Positions 55,402-63,704 of a stretch of DNA of 64,000 nucleotides are shown here, in pieces (within the stretch, counting starts at the first letter, position 1; every line of letters begins with the position of its first letter). A program made the translations under genes and the position numbers. The DNA is from Scalindua sp964344685 (lineage in GTDB: Bacteria; Planctomycetota; Brocadiia; Brocadiales; Scalinduaceae): NCBI GenBank assembly GCA_964344685.1, contig CAYFOK010000003.1:1-64000 (forward strand), written 5' to 3'. The notes under the pieces are model-generated. The model was not told the origin of the DNA. It was given only the letters and a program-made list of their open reading frames with translations, and ran no database searches.

Positions 55402-56332
55402 TTTTCATAATCCGTTGAATCTCCTCTGCTTTTTCAGGATGTAATTGTTGAGCTATTGAAGCCAGAGCCTGGATAACCCTGGGTCCGGGACGATTGATGA
55501 CGTCATGATTGACTTCAATGAACCTCCGGTCTTGTACTGCAGGAATATTTTCCCAACGATTCCAGAAGGGCAACTGATTTTCCATATCAAGCTCGTTACC
55601 CATGCCACTTGAAAACACCAGGACATCAGGCGACATGGCAATAACACTTTCAATAGTTAATCTGGGATATGCCTGATCAATATCCCCGGCAATGTTAATT
55701 CCTCCTGCATCATGAATTAAACTGTTTATAAAGCTTCTGGCCCCAACGGATGTTATAGGATTCAGGGCAATTGAATAAAAAGCACGTGGCTTTGGTATTC
55801 CCTGAACCAGAGATCGAATCTGTTGATAACGTCTCTCTAAATCTCCAGCCGCTTCTTTCGCTTCTTGTTGATGATCTAAAACTTCTCCGAGCCACTTAAT
55901 ATTTTTAATAATATCAGAAAATTTTTCGCTGCGTAAAACCGCGACATTTAGATTTAACCTTCGCAGATGATTCACATCACTCCTCGGCGCTCCTTCATAG
56001 GACATGACAACCAGATCAGGATTTAATGAGATGATTTGTTCAATATTGGGATTAACATAACTGCCTACTTTTGGAAGATCTTTAACAGAAGGAGGGTGAT
56101 AAGAATACAACGAAACTCCTACCAACATGGAATCCGCATTAATGACTCCTATAATTTCTGTTACACTCGGGGAAACGGATATTATTCGCTGAGGAGGATT
56201 GTCAAAATGTAAGGAAAAGGAAGTATCATCAATAAAGGTTTTTTCTGAATTCACAGATTCTGCCTGCGAAGGATGACTGCATATTGCCAGGAAAGTCCAG
56301 AAAATGAAGTACAGTATAGTTCGACTCTTCAT
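55388..56332 (-). CDS. btuF: Corrinoid-binding periplasmic protein
   Basis: 314 aa from the ATG at 56332, with AAGGAG nine bases upstream; longer frames lack one. Signal peptide (LYFIFWTFLAICSHPSQA) and BtuF-type helical-backbone fold: ISVSPSVTEIIGVI, VGVSLYSYHPPSVKDLPKVG, NPDLVVMSYEGAPRSDV, and a C-terminal DRRFIEVNHDVINRPGPRV. Delivers corrinoid to BtuCD. Confidence 0.88.
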   Translation of the reverse strand: MKSRTILYFIFWTFLAICSHPSQAESVNSEKTFIDDTSFSLHFDNPPQRIISVSPSVTEIIGVINADSMLVGVSLYSYHPPSVKDLPKVGSYVNPNIEQIISLNPDLVVMSYEGAPRSDVNHLRRLNLNVAVLRSEKFSDIIKNIKWLGEVLDHQQEAKEAAGDLERRYQQIRSLVQGIPKPRAFYSIALNPITSVGARSFINSLIHDAGGINIAGDIDQAYPRLTIESVIAMSPDVLVFSSGMGNELDMENQLPFWNRWENIPAVQDRRFIEVNHDVINRPGPRVIQALASIAQQLHPEKAEEIQRIMKNEKP

Positions 56333-56454
56333 GAAATGGTACTCCTTCCAGAGAGTCTTTATTGCCCTGACAATACCTGACGTCATGTTGTTTCCTGCAA
56401 TAAATGTGTATTTCCGTATTTTCATAAATAAAATTATACAAAGCTTGAAAATAG

Positions 56455-56506
56455 CCACATATAAAAAAGCTTAGCTTTCGGGTAACGCGATACGCATAAC
56501 CCGAAA
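56455..56506 (-). terminator. Hairpin and T tract between the DUF4430 gene and btuF
   Basis: On the minus strand TTTCGGGT pairs with ACCCGAAA over a 15-nt loop, then GCTAAGC and six T. It could end a share of the transcripts and so raise receptor and DUF4430 levels over BtuFCD. The base of the stem also pairs as AAAGCT with AGCTTT. Confidence 0.5.
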
Positions 56507-56540
56507 CTCACAATATTTAATATTAAAGAGTGAACAGTTA

Positions 56541-56930
56541 CTACTTATCCACCTTGGGAGAACATACATCCTTTTTATAAAGCCACTTTGTGCTATCGTT
56601 TTTATGGAGGACACGCTCAAAGGCTAATTTGTCGGCACGTTTACCATTAATTTCATAGTACCAGGCCATATCTCCACGCTTGCCCTTTACGCCGTCAATA
56701 GACGTAACGAATATATGGTCATTAACCTGATGAGTTTCCACCTGAGCAATTGATTGAAGTACTTCCAGTGCTGTTATCCCTTCTTGCCAGTGCGCCTCAA
56801 CTCCACGAGGCTGACGTATATTCCCATAGTCTATTCCCACATTTACATTTACACTTTCACCTGCACAGACGGTTGCACACAAAACGGTAAAAAAAATAAA
56901 GGCGATACTGATCTTAATGGTATTTTTCAT
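56541..56930 (-). CDS. DUF4430 (transcobalamin-like) exported protein
   Basis: 129 aa. Signal peptide (ISIAFIFFTVLCATVCAG), then a DUF4430 domain: GITALEVLQSIAQVETHQVN, FVTSIDGVKGKRGDMAWYYE, INGKRADKLAFERVLHKN. This fold is related to the beta domain of animal intrinsic factor and transcobalamin. Between a BtuB-like receptor and btuF under a cobalamin riboswitch, it may bind corrinoid or help it cross to BtuF. The role is inferred. Confidence 0.82.
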   Translation of the reverse strand: MKNTIKISIAFIFFTVLCATVCAGESVNVNVGIDYGNIRQPRGVEAHWQEGITALEVLQSIAQVETHQVNDHIFVTSIDGVKGKRGDMAWYYEINGKRADKLAFERVLHKNDSTKWLYKKDVCSPKVDK

Positions 56931-57018
56931 TTACCCATTCCCTTTCTATTAGAAAAATAATTTAAAAGATAGTTGTATAATGATACAGTATTCAGATAAA
57001 TATTTACTGATTCCCCGT

Positions 57019-58938
57019 TTAAATACTAAGCTTAATGCCAAAAAAGAACCTTGTACCTGCCGACCGGAAGCCTAATATTTCATCATACTGAATATTTAAA
57101 ACGTTTTCAGCCCTCGTATAAAGCTGCAGGTGTTCTGAGTAGTCGTATGACAATGCAGCATCGAGTTTGTGTACACCCGTGTTAGTCCTTATGGTCGGCC
57201 TCCCTGTAGGAGTTATTCCACCACCGTTAGTACCGTCCCTGGAATTCCCGACAATTGTATCATCAACGTTTATGTTAAATTTATCCAGAAATCTGTAATT
57301 AACATTAACCGATCCCTGCTTCCGTGGCTGCCTTCTCAATTCCTTTTTTGCCCCGTCTCTGGTGTTCGTCTTCGTAAATGTACCCCTCACAGTTAACCCC
57401 TCAAGTGGTTTGATCACGGCCTCCGCTTCAATACCTTCTGTCCTGACAAAGCCAATATTTTGTGCCTCGAAGACAAATCCACCGGTATTAACTGATTGAA
57501 TAAGGTTTGAAAATCTATTATTAAAATAAGTTACTCCAAAGAAGATTTTGTCCTCCAACAGGTATTGCTCAAAACCCAAATCGTAACTCTCACTCTCCTC
57601 AGGTTCCAGAGTTGGAACACCAAAATTTGGAAAGAACAATTGATTTAATGTAGGCCCCCTGAAACCTTTTCCGTAATTAGCCTTGAATTTTGTATCTGTC
57701 TCCTTCAAATGATAGGCAACCGAAAGCTTGGGATTAACATCCTTTCCAAATGTGTTGTTATCATCTATCCTCAAACCTGTATTGAAGAAGAACCTGTCCC
57801 ATAACTTAAGTTGGTTCTGGAAGTACCACCCTCTATTGATTAAAGCTTCTTTGAAGTCTCCGTTGTCAGCAGTCTGATTTTCAAATTCAAAGCCGACTAC
57901 AAAGGTATCAATATCATTGTATTTCAGGGTATGCTGCCAGTTGCCTGTATAAATTTGTGTATCGAGCCGGAATCGCGAACTGGCAGTTTCTGAAGTACCC
58001 GGACTTGGTTTGTCAATACTTAACAGATCAGAATCAGCAAACGAGAACTTCAGCCTGTGGCTCCACCAATCTGTCAGGGACTGATTAAAAATTGTATTCA
58101 TGTTAAAGTCCTCGTTCTGAGAAGACCTGTTTGGATCCTGTTTGAATGCTCTGTCATCGATACCCACCATGGAATCGTTGTATCTCATGGCAGTTTCAAT
58201 ATCTATCTTTTCATTGATTTCATACCCGAACCTTGAAGATATATTAGTTTTGTCATAATCATCATCAGCCCCGCGCCCGTCGCTGTCAATCCTCGCCAGA
58301 TCGACAGTATAATGAAATTTCTTTAAACTGCCGCTTGTGCTGATCGACTCATTATACGTCCTTTCCAGAGTTCCAAATTCAGAACGAATGCTGAACTTCG
58401 GTTTACCTTTACCCTTTTTCGTTATTATATTGATTACACCTCCCATGGCATCGGAACCATACAGAGTGCTTTGAGCGCCCCTAACCACTTCTATCTTCTC
58501 TATATTATCTGTAGTGAGATTTGCAAAATTGAATGTCCCTGTCGTTGGGCTGTTTACCTGTACACCATCAATCATTACTAAAACCTGGCTCGTGCTGGAA
58601 CCTCTTATTGTCATCTCAGTCTGCCGACCAATAGAACCGGATTTCTGTAAATTAAGCCCGGGCACACTGCGAAGGGCCTCGAAAATAGTTGTCGCCTTTT
58701 GCTGATCAATTTGCGCTCTTGATACGATGGAAACTGAATCCGGCAACTGACTGACCGGTGTTTCTGTCCTCGTTGCGGTTACAATAATCTCTTCTATAAC
58801 TTCAGCAAGCCCGGACGCTGAGGTTTCATCTTTATTACCAGCTGCTTTTTCTTCAAGTTTGACATTATCCTGAGAAAAACTGATAGCAGGTAAAAAAAAT
58901 ATTGATAAAAACAAGAAAATATATAAACGGTATTGCAT
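57019..58938 (-). CDS. btuB: BtuB-like TonB-dependent corrinoid receptor
   Basis: 639 aa from the ATG at 58938, which has AAGGAGCG upstream; an upstream in-frame ATG at 59034 lies inside the riboswitch. Signal peptide (LYIFLFLSIFFLPAISFSQ). TonB-box region (EEIIVTATRTETPVSQLPDS), plug (IFEALRSVPGLNLQKSG, IDGVQVNSPTTGTFNF, VVRGAQSTLYGSDAMGG) and barrel ending FFFGIKLSI. The tandem cobalamin riboswitches and btuFCD downstream identify the ligand as corrinoid. Confidence 0.9.
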   Translation of the reverse strand: MQYRLYIFLFLSIFFLPAISFSQDNVKLEEKAAGNKDETSASGLAEVIEEIIVTATRTETPVSQLPDSVSIVSRAQIDQQKATTIFEALRSVPGLNLQKSGSIGRQTEMTIRGSSTSQVLVMIDGVQVNSPTTGTFNFANLTTDNIEKIEVVRGAQSTLYGSDAMGGVINIITKKGKGKPKFSIRSEFGTLERTYNESISTSGSLKKFHYTVDLARIDSDGRGADDDYDKTNISSRFGYEINEKIDIETAMRYNDSMVGIDDRAFKQDPNRSSQNEDFNMNTIFNQSLTDWWSHRLKFSFADSDLLSIDKPSPGTSETASSRFRLDTQIYTGNWQHTLKYNDIDTFVVGFEFENQTADNGDFKEALINRGWYFQNQLKLWDRFFFNTGLRIDDNNTFGKDVNPKLSVAYHLKETDTKFKANYGKGFRGPTLNQLFFPNFGVPTLEPEESESYDLGFEQYLLEDKIFFGVTYFNNRFSNLIQSVNTGGFVFEAQNIGFVRTEGIEAEAVIKPLEGLTVRGTFTKTNTRDGAKKELRRQPRKQGSVNVNYRFLDKFNINVDDTIVGNSRDGTNGGGITPTGRPTIRTNTGVHKLDAALSYDYSEHLQLYTRAENVLNIQYDEILGFRSAGTRFFFGIKLSI

Positions 58939-58949
58939 ATTATCGCTCC

Positions 58950-58968
58950 TTTTCCCCTCGGAAAAAAG
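58950..58968 (-). promoter_or_regulatory. Possible hairpin next to the btuB ribosome site
   Basis: On the minus strand TTTTTCC pairs with GGGGAAAA, ending at the AAGGAG ribosome site. With no terminator between the proximal riboswitch and the gene, this hairpin may mask the site and so act at translation. Confidence 0.4.
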
Positions 58969-58981
58969 TGTTAGAAAAAAA

Positions 58982-59150
58982 TGTAAGACAGGTCTCCTGG
59001 CTTTCGGGTCATCCTCATTTCTGCGCCTTCCCATCCACCCGAAGCGGACAGTGGCATTTTGCAGATTTCGTCACCGATTACAGTTGCGGGGCAGCTCCCG
59101 TTAACCGAATGACAACTCGGCAGGGATTCCCTTATATCTCACACGCAATA
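58982..59150 (-). promoter_or_regulatory. Proximal cobalamin riboswitch of the btuB gene set
   Basis: Minus strand: AAGGGAATCCCTGCC, CGGGAGCTGCCCCGCAACTG, the B12-box GCCACTGTC, GGGAAGGCGCAG and GCCAGGAGACCTGTC. It lies directly before the btuB start with no terminator after it. Confidence 0.92.
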
Positions 59151-59186
59151 AAAAATTATTTTGTAGGGCTGATTTATTACTGCAAT

Positions 59187-59224
59187 AAAAAAACCCGAAT
59201 CTTCGATGGGAAGATCCGGGTTTT
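59187..59224 (-). terminator. Terminator of the distal cobalamin riboswitch
   Basis: Minus strand: AACCCGGATCTT pairs with AAGATTCGGGTT, followed by a run of T. It sits between the two riboswitches. Confidence 0.88.
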
Positions 59225-59301
59225 ATGTTGTATGTATTATGTAATAAAAAACGTATTCAACCTCCACCTTCTTTACCTTCGAAGAGTTAATGTGAAGCAT
59301 C

Positions 59302-59502
59302 TACGGGTAGGTCTTCTGACTATCGGGTCAGCCTAATGACTGCGCCTTCCCACCCCGGTCAAAGCCGGGCGAAGTGGCCTGTTATCACGAAATAAATTGT
59401 AATATGCAGTCTTAGTAACCGATTACAGCGGCGGGTCCGTGCCCTTTAAGGGACTTCCCTATTAAGTCGCTACCAGCTGATTGCTGTTAGCGAACACCCG
59501 TA
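59302..59502 (-). promoter_or_regulatory. Distal cobalamin riboswitch of the btuB gene set
   Basis: Minus strand: AGGGAAGTCCCTTAAAGGGC, GGACCCGCCGCTGTAATCGG, GCCACTTCGCC, GGGAAGGCGCAG and GTCAGAAGACCTACC, ends pairing as ACCCGTA with TACGGGT. The B12-box has one change from the usual GCCACTG (GCCACTT). Its terminator follows at 59187-59224. Confidence 0.9.
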
Positions 59503-59558
59503 AATGAATTTAAAATTTTCAAAGTACAGCAGACAAACTAAAATTGCCTTGATCTCCG

Positions 59559-59586
59559 AATATAATGACAGAGAAATTATTGTCAA
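59559..59586 (-). promoter_or_regulatory. Promoter of the corrinoid gene set
   Basis: TTGACA at 59586-59581 and TATATT at 59564-59559 on the minus strand, 16 bp apart. The start would lie about 50 bp before the distal riboswitch. Confidence 0.7.
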
Positions 59587-59707
59587 GCAGAAACTGTATA
59601 AATACTTTTAATCATGTCCATATGTAAAGGCTATATAACTACTTATCTCGGATTTTATAATCGAAAATCAGTTAAGGATTATAAAAAATATTACTGTATA
59701 AAAAAGC

Positions 59708-59737
59708 TTGACAATTAATGAGGATTATTTATATTAA
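59708..59737 (+). promoter_or_regulatory. Promoter of the ferredoxin gene
   Basis: TTGACA at 59708-59713 and TATTAA at 59732-59737, 18 bp apart, about 100 bp before the ferredoxin start. Confidence 0.5.
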
Positions 59738-59832
59738 ATTTTCGGTAGTCTAATATATTTATACATAGAACCGTTTATGGTTTTGTTAGTGAAATATCTA
59801 ACATTATTATTTTTTTAATAAAGGAGGAAGTA

Positions 59833-60021
59833 ATGAAGGCTATAGTAGATGCTGATGAGTGTACCGGTTGTGAACTCTGTACGCAAACTTGTCCGGAAGT
59901 TTTTGAAATGGAAGATGATATTGCTATTGTAAAGGGAGATTCTGTTCCTGGTGAAGCAGAGGAAACCTGTAGACAGGCAGCAGAAGAGTGTCCTGTCGAA
60001 TGCATAGCCATTGAAGATTAA
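59833..60021 (+). CDS. Single-cluster 4Fe-4S ferredoxin
   Basis: 62 aa electron carrier. CTGCELCTQTCPE supplies three of the ligands and the later ECPVECIAI the fourth, as in short bacterial ferredoxins. Acidic overall. A GGAGGAAG site precedes the ATG. Divergent from the corrinoid gene set. Donor and acceptor are unknown. Confidence 0.93.
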   Translation: MKAIVDADECTGCELCTQTCPEVFEMEDDIAIVKGDSVPGEAEETCRQAAEECPVECIAIED

Positions 60022-60080
60022 TTGCTTGTAACGGTATCGGCTAAATCAAGATGGTACTATACCGAAGCATAAGATATGAT

Positions 60081-60143
60081 AAGGAGAATCGCCTGGGTAG
60101 GAAATGTAAAACAATTCTATCCGGCATTCTCCTTATTTTATTT
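60081..60143 (+). terminator. Long hairpin after the ferredoxin gene
   Basis: AAGGAGAATCGCC pairs with GGCATTCTCCTT over a 29-nt loop, then ATTTTATTT. The loop is longer than usual, so this is a moderate call. Confidence 0.5.
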
Positions 60144-60238
60144 CTCCACCTTTTCTAACACTGCCCGGATCTTTAGACAAATCAGATTTATAAAATTCCT
60201 CATTTTAAAACAACACCAGGTACAAATTTTAAGTATAA

Positions 60239-60913
60239 TTAATTCCTGTTCAGTGTAATATCTGAGTACCACGCCTCTACCTTTCCGTGAGATCGGTCTG
60301 AGTTGGACTGAAGTCCTACGTAAGTAACTTTTGGCGGTTCTTCTCCAAACTCCCTGACATAGTCTTTGTAATGGTTTACATTATAATCCAACCACTTACC
60401 TGCATCTTTATCTCCACTCTGAACTATGATAAATCTTGCCCTGGCTTCACAGGGACTTTTGTAACGATCTCCCACCTTTACATTATTTCCGTATGCATAG
60501 ATTAATATCTTATATTTCCCTAATAGAAGAGAGAACCACGATTTACTGTAGACGATACATACGGCGGCAGGATAGTCGTCACCGCCCACTTCTCTCTCTC
60601 TGCTATTGGGCAGAATATTTGAAACCTTCCAGCTCCAGCTTAAATAAGGATAATCTGCAGGACTGAGGTGTACTGGCTTAAAGATTATTGAACCACTGTC
60701 GTCGGCATTTATGTAAATAATGTTCTTGCCTTTAGACTGTATCAGCCTGGGCATAGTCCTGCTTTTAATCTCTCTGCAAATACCCTTATGTTTCTTCCAG
60801 CCTATTAGTTCACCCTTGGCCAATTCTTTCCTGGTAAAGGTTGTTATAGGAAAGAAACCCTGAGGAGAAACTCCAGCAGCAGAGAAAAATGAACAGATAA
60901 GAAAGAGAGCCAT
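60239..60913 (-). CDS. DUF3047-domain exported protein
   Basis: 224 aa. Leader (LFLICSFFSAAGVSPQG). DUF3047 marks: GSIIFKPVHLSPADYPYLSW, WKVSNILP, EVGGDDYPAAVCIVYSK, and a C-terminal YVGLQSNSD then EAWYSDI. Function of the family is unknown. Stands alone between the ferredoxin and asd genes. Confidence 0.85.
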   Translation of the reverse strand: MALFLICSFFSAAGVSPQGFFPITTFTRKELAKGELIGWKKHKGICREIKSRTMPRLIQSKGKNIIYINADDSGSIIFKPVHLSPADYPYLSWSWKVSNILPNSREREVGGDDYPAAVCIVYSKSWFSLLLGKYKILIYAYGNNVKVGDRYKSPCEARARFIIVQSGDKDAGKWLDYNVNHYKDYVREFGEEPPKVTYVGLQSNSDRSHGKVEAWYSDITLNRN

Positions 60914-61110
60914 GATGATTACATATAAATGAAAGATACGTTCATACCTAAAGCGGATTGCAGCCTTAGGTGAACTATTTTTTTTCTGTTCGACTGTAGA
61001 ACCGTCGGACTTTAGGTATACTTTACGCCTACTCAGTCAATGAATATGAAATTATTTAGCTGGAGCTCTTAACGGTTTCCCGTGTCCCTTGCTAAGGTGG
61101 AACTGGAAAG

Positions 61111-62121
61111 TTATACCAACTTTTCAGCAATCTGGACTGCGTTAAGGGCCGCGCCTTTCAGAAGGTTATCACTTACGATCCACATATTCAATCCGTTTTC
61201 AACAGAGTGGTCTTCCCGTATTCTGCCAACAAACGTCTCGTCTTTACCGGCAGCATCAATTGCCAGTGGATATAACTGCTTTGACGGATCATCAAGAACT
61301 ACGACACCCTCCGCCCTGCTTAACAAGTCCCTGGCCTGGTCAGCGCTAAACGGCCCCTGCGTTTCTATGTTAACAGACTCGCTGTGGCCCCTGTATACCG
61401 GCACCCTTACAGTAGTTGTTGTTATGCGGAATGAACTGTCCTCCAGTATCTTCTTTGTTTCGTTAATCATCTTCATCTCTTCGTCTGTGTAACCGTTATC
61501 GTGAAAAGCATCACTCTGTGGCAATTGAGGAATAGCATTAAATGCTATCTGATGAGGGAATATACTGCGATTAAATTCATCATTCTTCTCAGAAAGTATA
61601 TGCTCAGTCTCATTCTTTAATTCCACCAGAGCATTATAGCCTGCTCCGGAAACTGCCTGATAGGTAGAGACTACCACTCTCTTTATTTTTACTTCATCAT
61701 GTATCGGCTTTAAGACCAAAACGAGCTGTATCGTTGAACAATTTGGATTAGCAATTACACCATTATGTTCAGAAATCCTGTCTGCATTTACCTCCGGCAC
61801 TACCAGGGGTACGTCTTCATCCATTCTGAAGGCACTTGTGTTATCCACGACAACACAATTTTTTTCAACAGCACTAGGCACAAATTCCCTGCTGATACTG
61901 CCCCCCGCACTGAAGAGCCCGATATTCATCCCATCAAATGAATCTGCCGTCAATTCCTGCACCTGTACCTCTTTTCCACGAAAGATGACACTCTTTCCTG
62001 CCGAACGGCTTGAAGCAAGCGGCCTTAATTCATCAACAGGAAAGTCTCTCCTTTCGAGTACCCTGAGCATTTCTGTTCCTACAGCTCCTGTAACCCCCAC
62101 TACCGCAACATTAACTCCCAT
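61111..62121 (-). CDS. asd: Aspartate-semialdehyde dehydrogenase
   Basis: 336 aa NADP-dependent enzyme of the Lys, Met, Thr and diaminopimelate path. GVTGAVGTEMLRVL binds nucleotide, GVIANPNCSTIQLVL holds the catalytic Cys, and VSTYQAVSGAG is conserved. Normal length. AAGGAGCATAATAAC before the ATG. No amino-acid pathway neighbour is in the window. Confidence 0.96.
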   Translation of the reverse strand: MGVNVAVVGVTGAVGTEMLRVLERRDFPVDELRPLASSRSAGKSVIFRGKEVQVQELTADSFDGMNIGLFSAGGSISREFVPSAVEKNCVVVDNTSAFRMDEDVPLVVPEVNADRISEHNGVIANPNCSTIQLVLVLKPIHDEVKIKRVVVSTYQAVSGAGYNALVELKNETEHILSEKNDEFNRSIFPHQIAFNAIPQLPQSDAFHDNGYTDEEMKMINETKKILEDSSFRITTTTVRVPVYRGHSESVNIETQGPFSADQARDLLSRAEGVVVLDDPSKQLYPLAIDAAGKDETFVGRIREDHSVENGLNMWIVSDNLLKGAALNAVQIAEKLV

Positions 62122-62240
62122 GTTATTATGCTCCTTATATTACTAATTACTTTGTTAAATTCTATTTATTAAGAATATTTTTTGTATGTCATAAAAAGCT
62201 AAAAATACCTAATGTTTAAAGTAAGCTGAAGCTGCAGAAG

Positions 62241-62257
62241 ACCACGTTCAACGTGGT
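62241..62257. repeat. Short perfect palindrome
   Basis: ACCACGTT-c-AACGTGGT, between the RNase HII-like and asd genes. It could be an operator or a weak terminator; no T tract follows closely. Confidence 0.4.
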
Positions 62258-62326
62258 AAAAGGAACCTTTATTTCCTGGCATTGGACACTTTAGTGCACT
62301 TCAAACTTGGTCACGGCTATGCCGCT

Positions 62327-63292
62327 CTATTTAGCCCTTATTAATATACTGTCATTGATATTCAATTTGCTCTTTATGTCATGAATCTGAGACAGAAACC
62401 TCCTGGCGTCTTCCGGATAACCGGCAGTTGGCTTTATATCATCTATTTTCTCCAGCCAGAACGCATTGAATAATCTTATAAATAACTCGCGGATGTATTT
62501 ACTGAACATCGAAGCAAGTGCAGTTGGAAAATATTTTGAGTCTGCACCTACAGCAAAAGAGACATCCATCTTGTGACTCTCATTTTTGATACTGTAGGCA
62601 GACAAGGGGTTTCCCTCTACAATTAAATCTATATTACATCCCTCAAAATTCTGTGCCAGTAACTTTTCGTAATAATTTCTTCCCCCGTGTTTGTCTATTA
62701 ATACTTTCGGTTTATGCGTCCCATAATACTCAAAAATTTCTTTAAGATGCGTTACACAGTTCTTAAAAAGAAGCAGAGACTTGTTACCAAGAATCTCAAG
62801 CTGCCGGTTTATCTCTGACACACAGAGAAACCGGCTTTTTATGTCAAGTATGCGTACGCCCCGAAAGTTTACCGTATCGTTAAGCACATCCGCGTAATTC
62901 ATAATCGCAGACACATTTGAGGCAACAGGTAGATCCAGGTCCTTTCCCCTGTACCATGGATATTTTTCCAGGACGGCTTCATCGCAACCAGAAAATTGTT
63001 TCAGCAAATCTGTGAATTTTGATACCGGGCCCTTTGTGTGCCATACAAAAGACAAAACTGCCTCTTCAAGCATCTTCAATCCGGTTTTTTGCTGATATAA
63101 CTTTTTACTATCGCCAACAATTATACGATTTCCACCTCTTTGAATTTTCTCAGAAACAGCGTCCTTCAGGAGGTGCCAGATGTTTGTCTCGTCGTGACAT
63201 TTACCTGGTATTTCCATTACGACCTTTGACAGTACAAACGGGCCTAATGTGGGGCCATAACCGGCTTCATCAATACCCGCAATTATTGGCAT
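62327..63292 (-). CDS. Divergent RNase HII-like protein
   Basis: 321 aa. The N-terminal GIDEAGYGPTLGPFVLSKVV matches the RNase HII active-site strand with Tyr for the usual Arg, and IIVGDSKKLYQQ, VLIDKHGGRNYY and ADSKYFPTALASMFSKYIRE match later motifs, supplying acidic residues for metal binding. It is about 100 residues longer than standard RNase HII, mainly in the middle. It may cut RNA in RNA-DNA hybrids or be a lineage-specific variant with another substrate. Confidence 0.75.
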   Translation of the reverse strand: MPIIAGIDEAGYGPTLGPFVLSKVVMEIPGKCHDETNIWHLLKDAVSEKIQRGGNRIIVGDSKKLYQQKTGLKMLEEAVLSFVWHTKGPVSKFTDLLKQFSGCDEAVLEKYPWYRGKDLDLPVASNVSAIMNYADVLNDTVNFRGVRILDIKSRFLCVSEINRQLEILGNKSLLLFKNCVTHLKEIFEYYGTHKPKVLIDKHGGRNYYEKLLAQNFEGCNIDLIVEGNPLSAYSIKNESHKMDVSFAVGADSKYFPTALASMFSKYIRELFIRLFNAFWLEKIDDIKPTAGYPEDARRFLSQIHDIKSKLNINDSILIRAK

Positions 63293-63704
63293 TTTCTGAA
63301 AAAAAAGTGAAAATTATATAAAATTAAGAATACTTCAGGATTATAACGAGTGGGCCCAAAGTGTCAAGAAGCCATTTTGTACCATGGATTCTTTCGAATA
63401 CTTTGAGAATTAAGAGCTTTATCGAGCAGCATCAAAATCTCATATACAAAGCTACAGATGATTGTCATTGTAAAATCTATGGTTATCCGGGAAGAGATGT
63501 TTTCTTGAAAAGAAGATTGAACTTAGGAATTTTTAAGGTTTACCAGACGGATAGTCAGGCAGGTAAAATTAATCTCGATAAACCATCCTCCCCAGCCTGT
63601 TTACTATTGGTTCAAAGTCAGAGAGTGGTTTATGATTCATGACTAAATATATTTATTACTTAAAAAAGTTATTTAACACACCGAAAAATGGTTTAGAACC
63701 GTTT
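63293..63704. other. Gap before the partial gene
   Basis: No supported gene. A plus-strand open frame at 63361-63642 has no ribosome site and no recognisable fold; I leave it out. Confidence 0.35.

Noticed and set aside
63361..63642. 93-residue plus-strand frame near the end of the window
   Set aside because: No ribosome site, no recognised motif and mixed composition; more likely chance.
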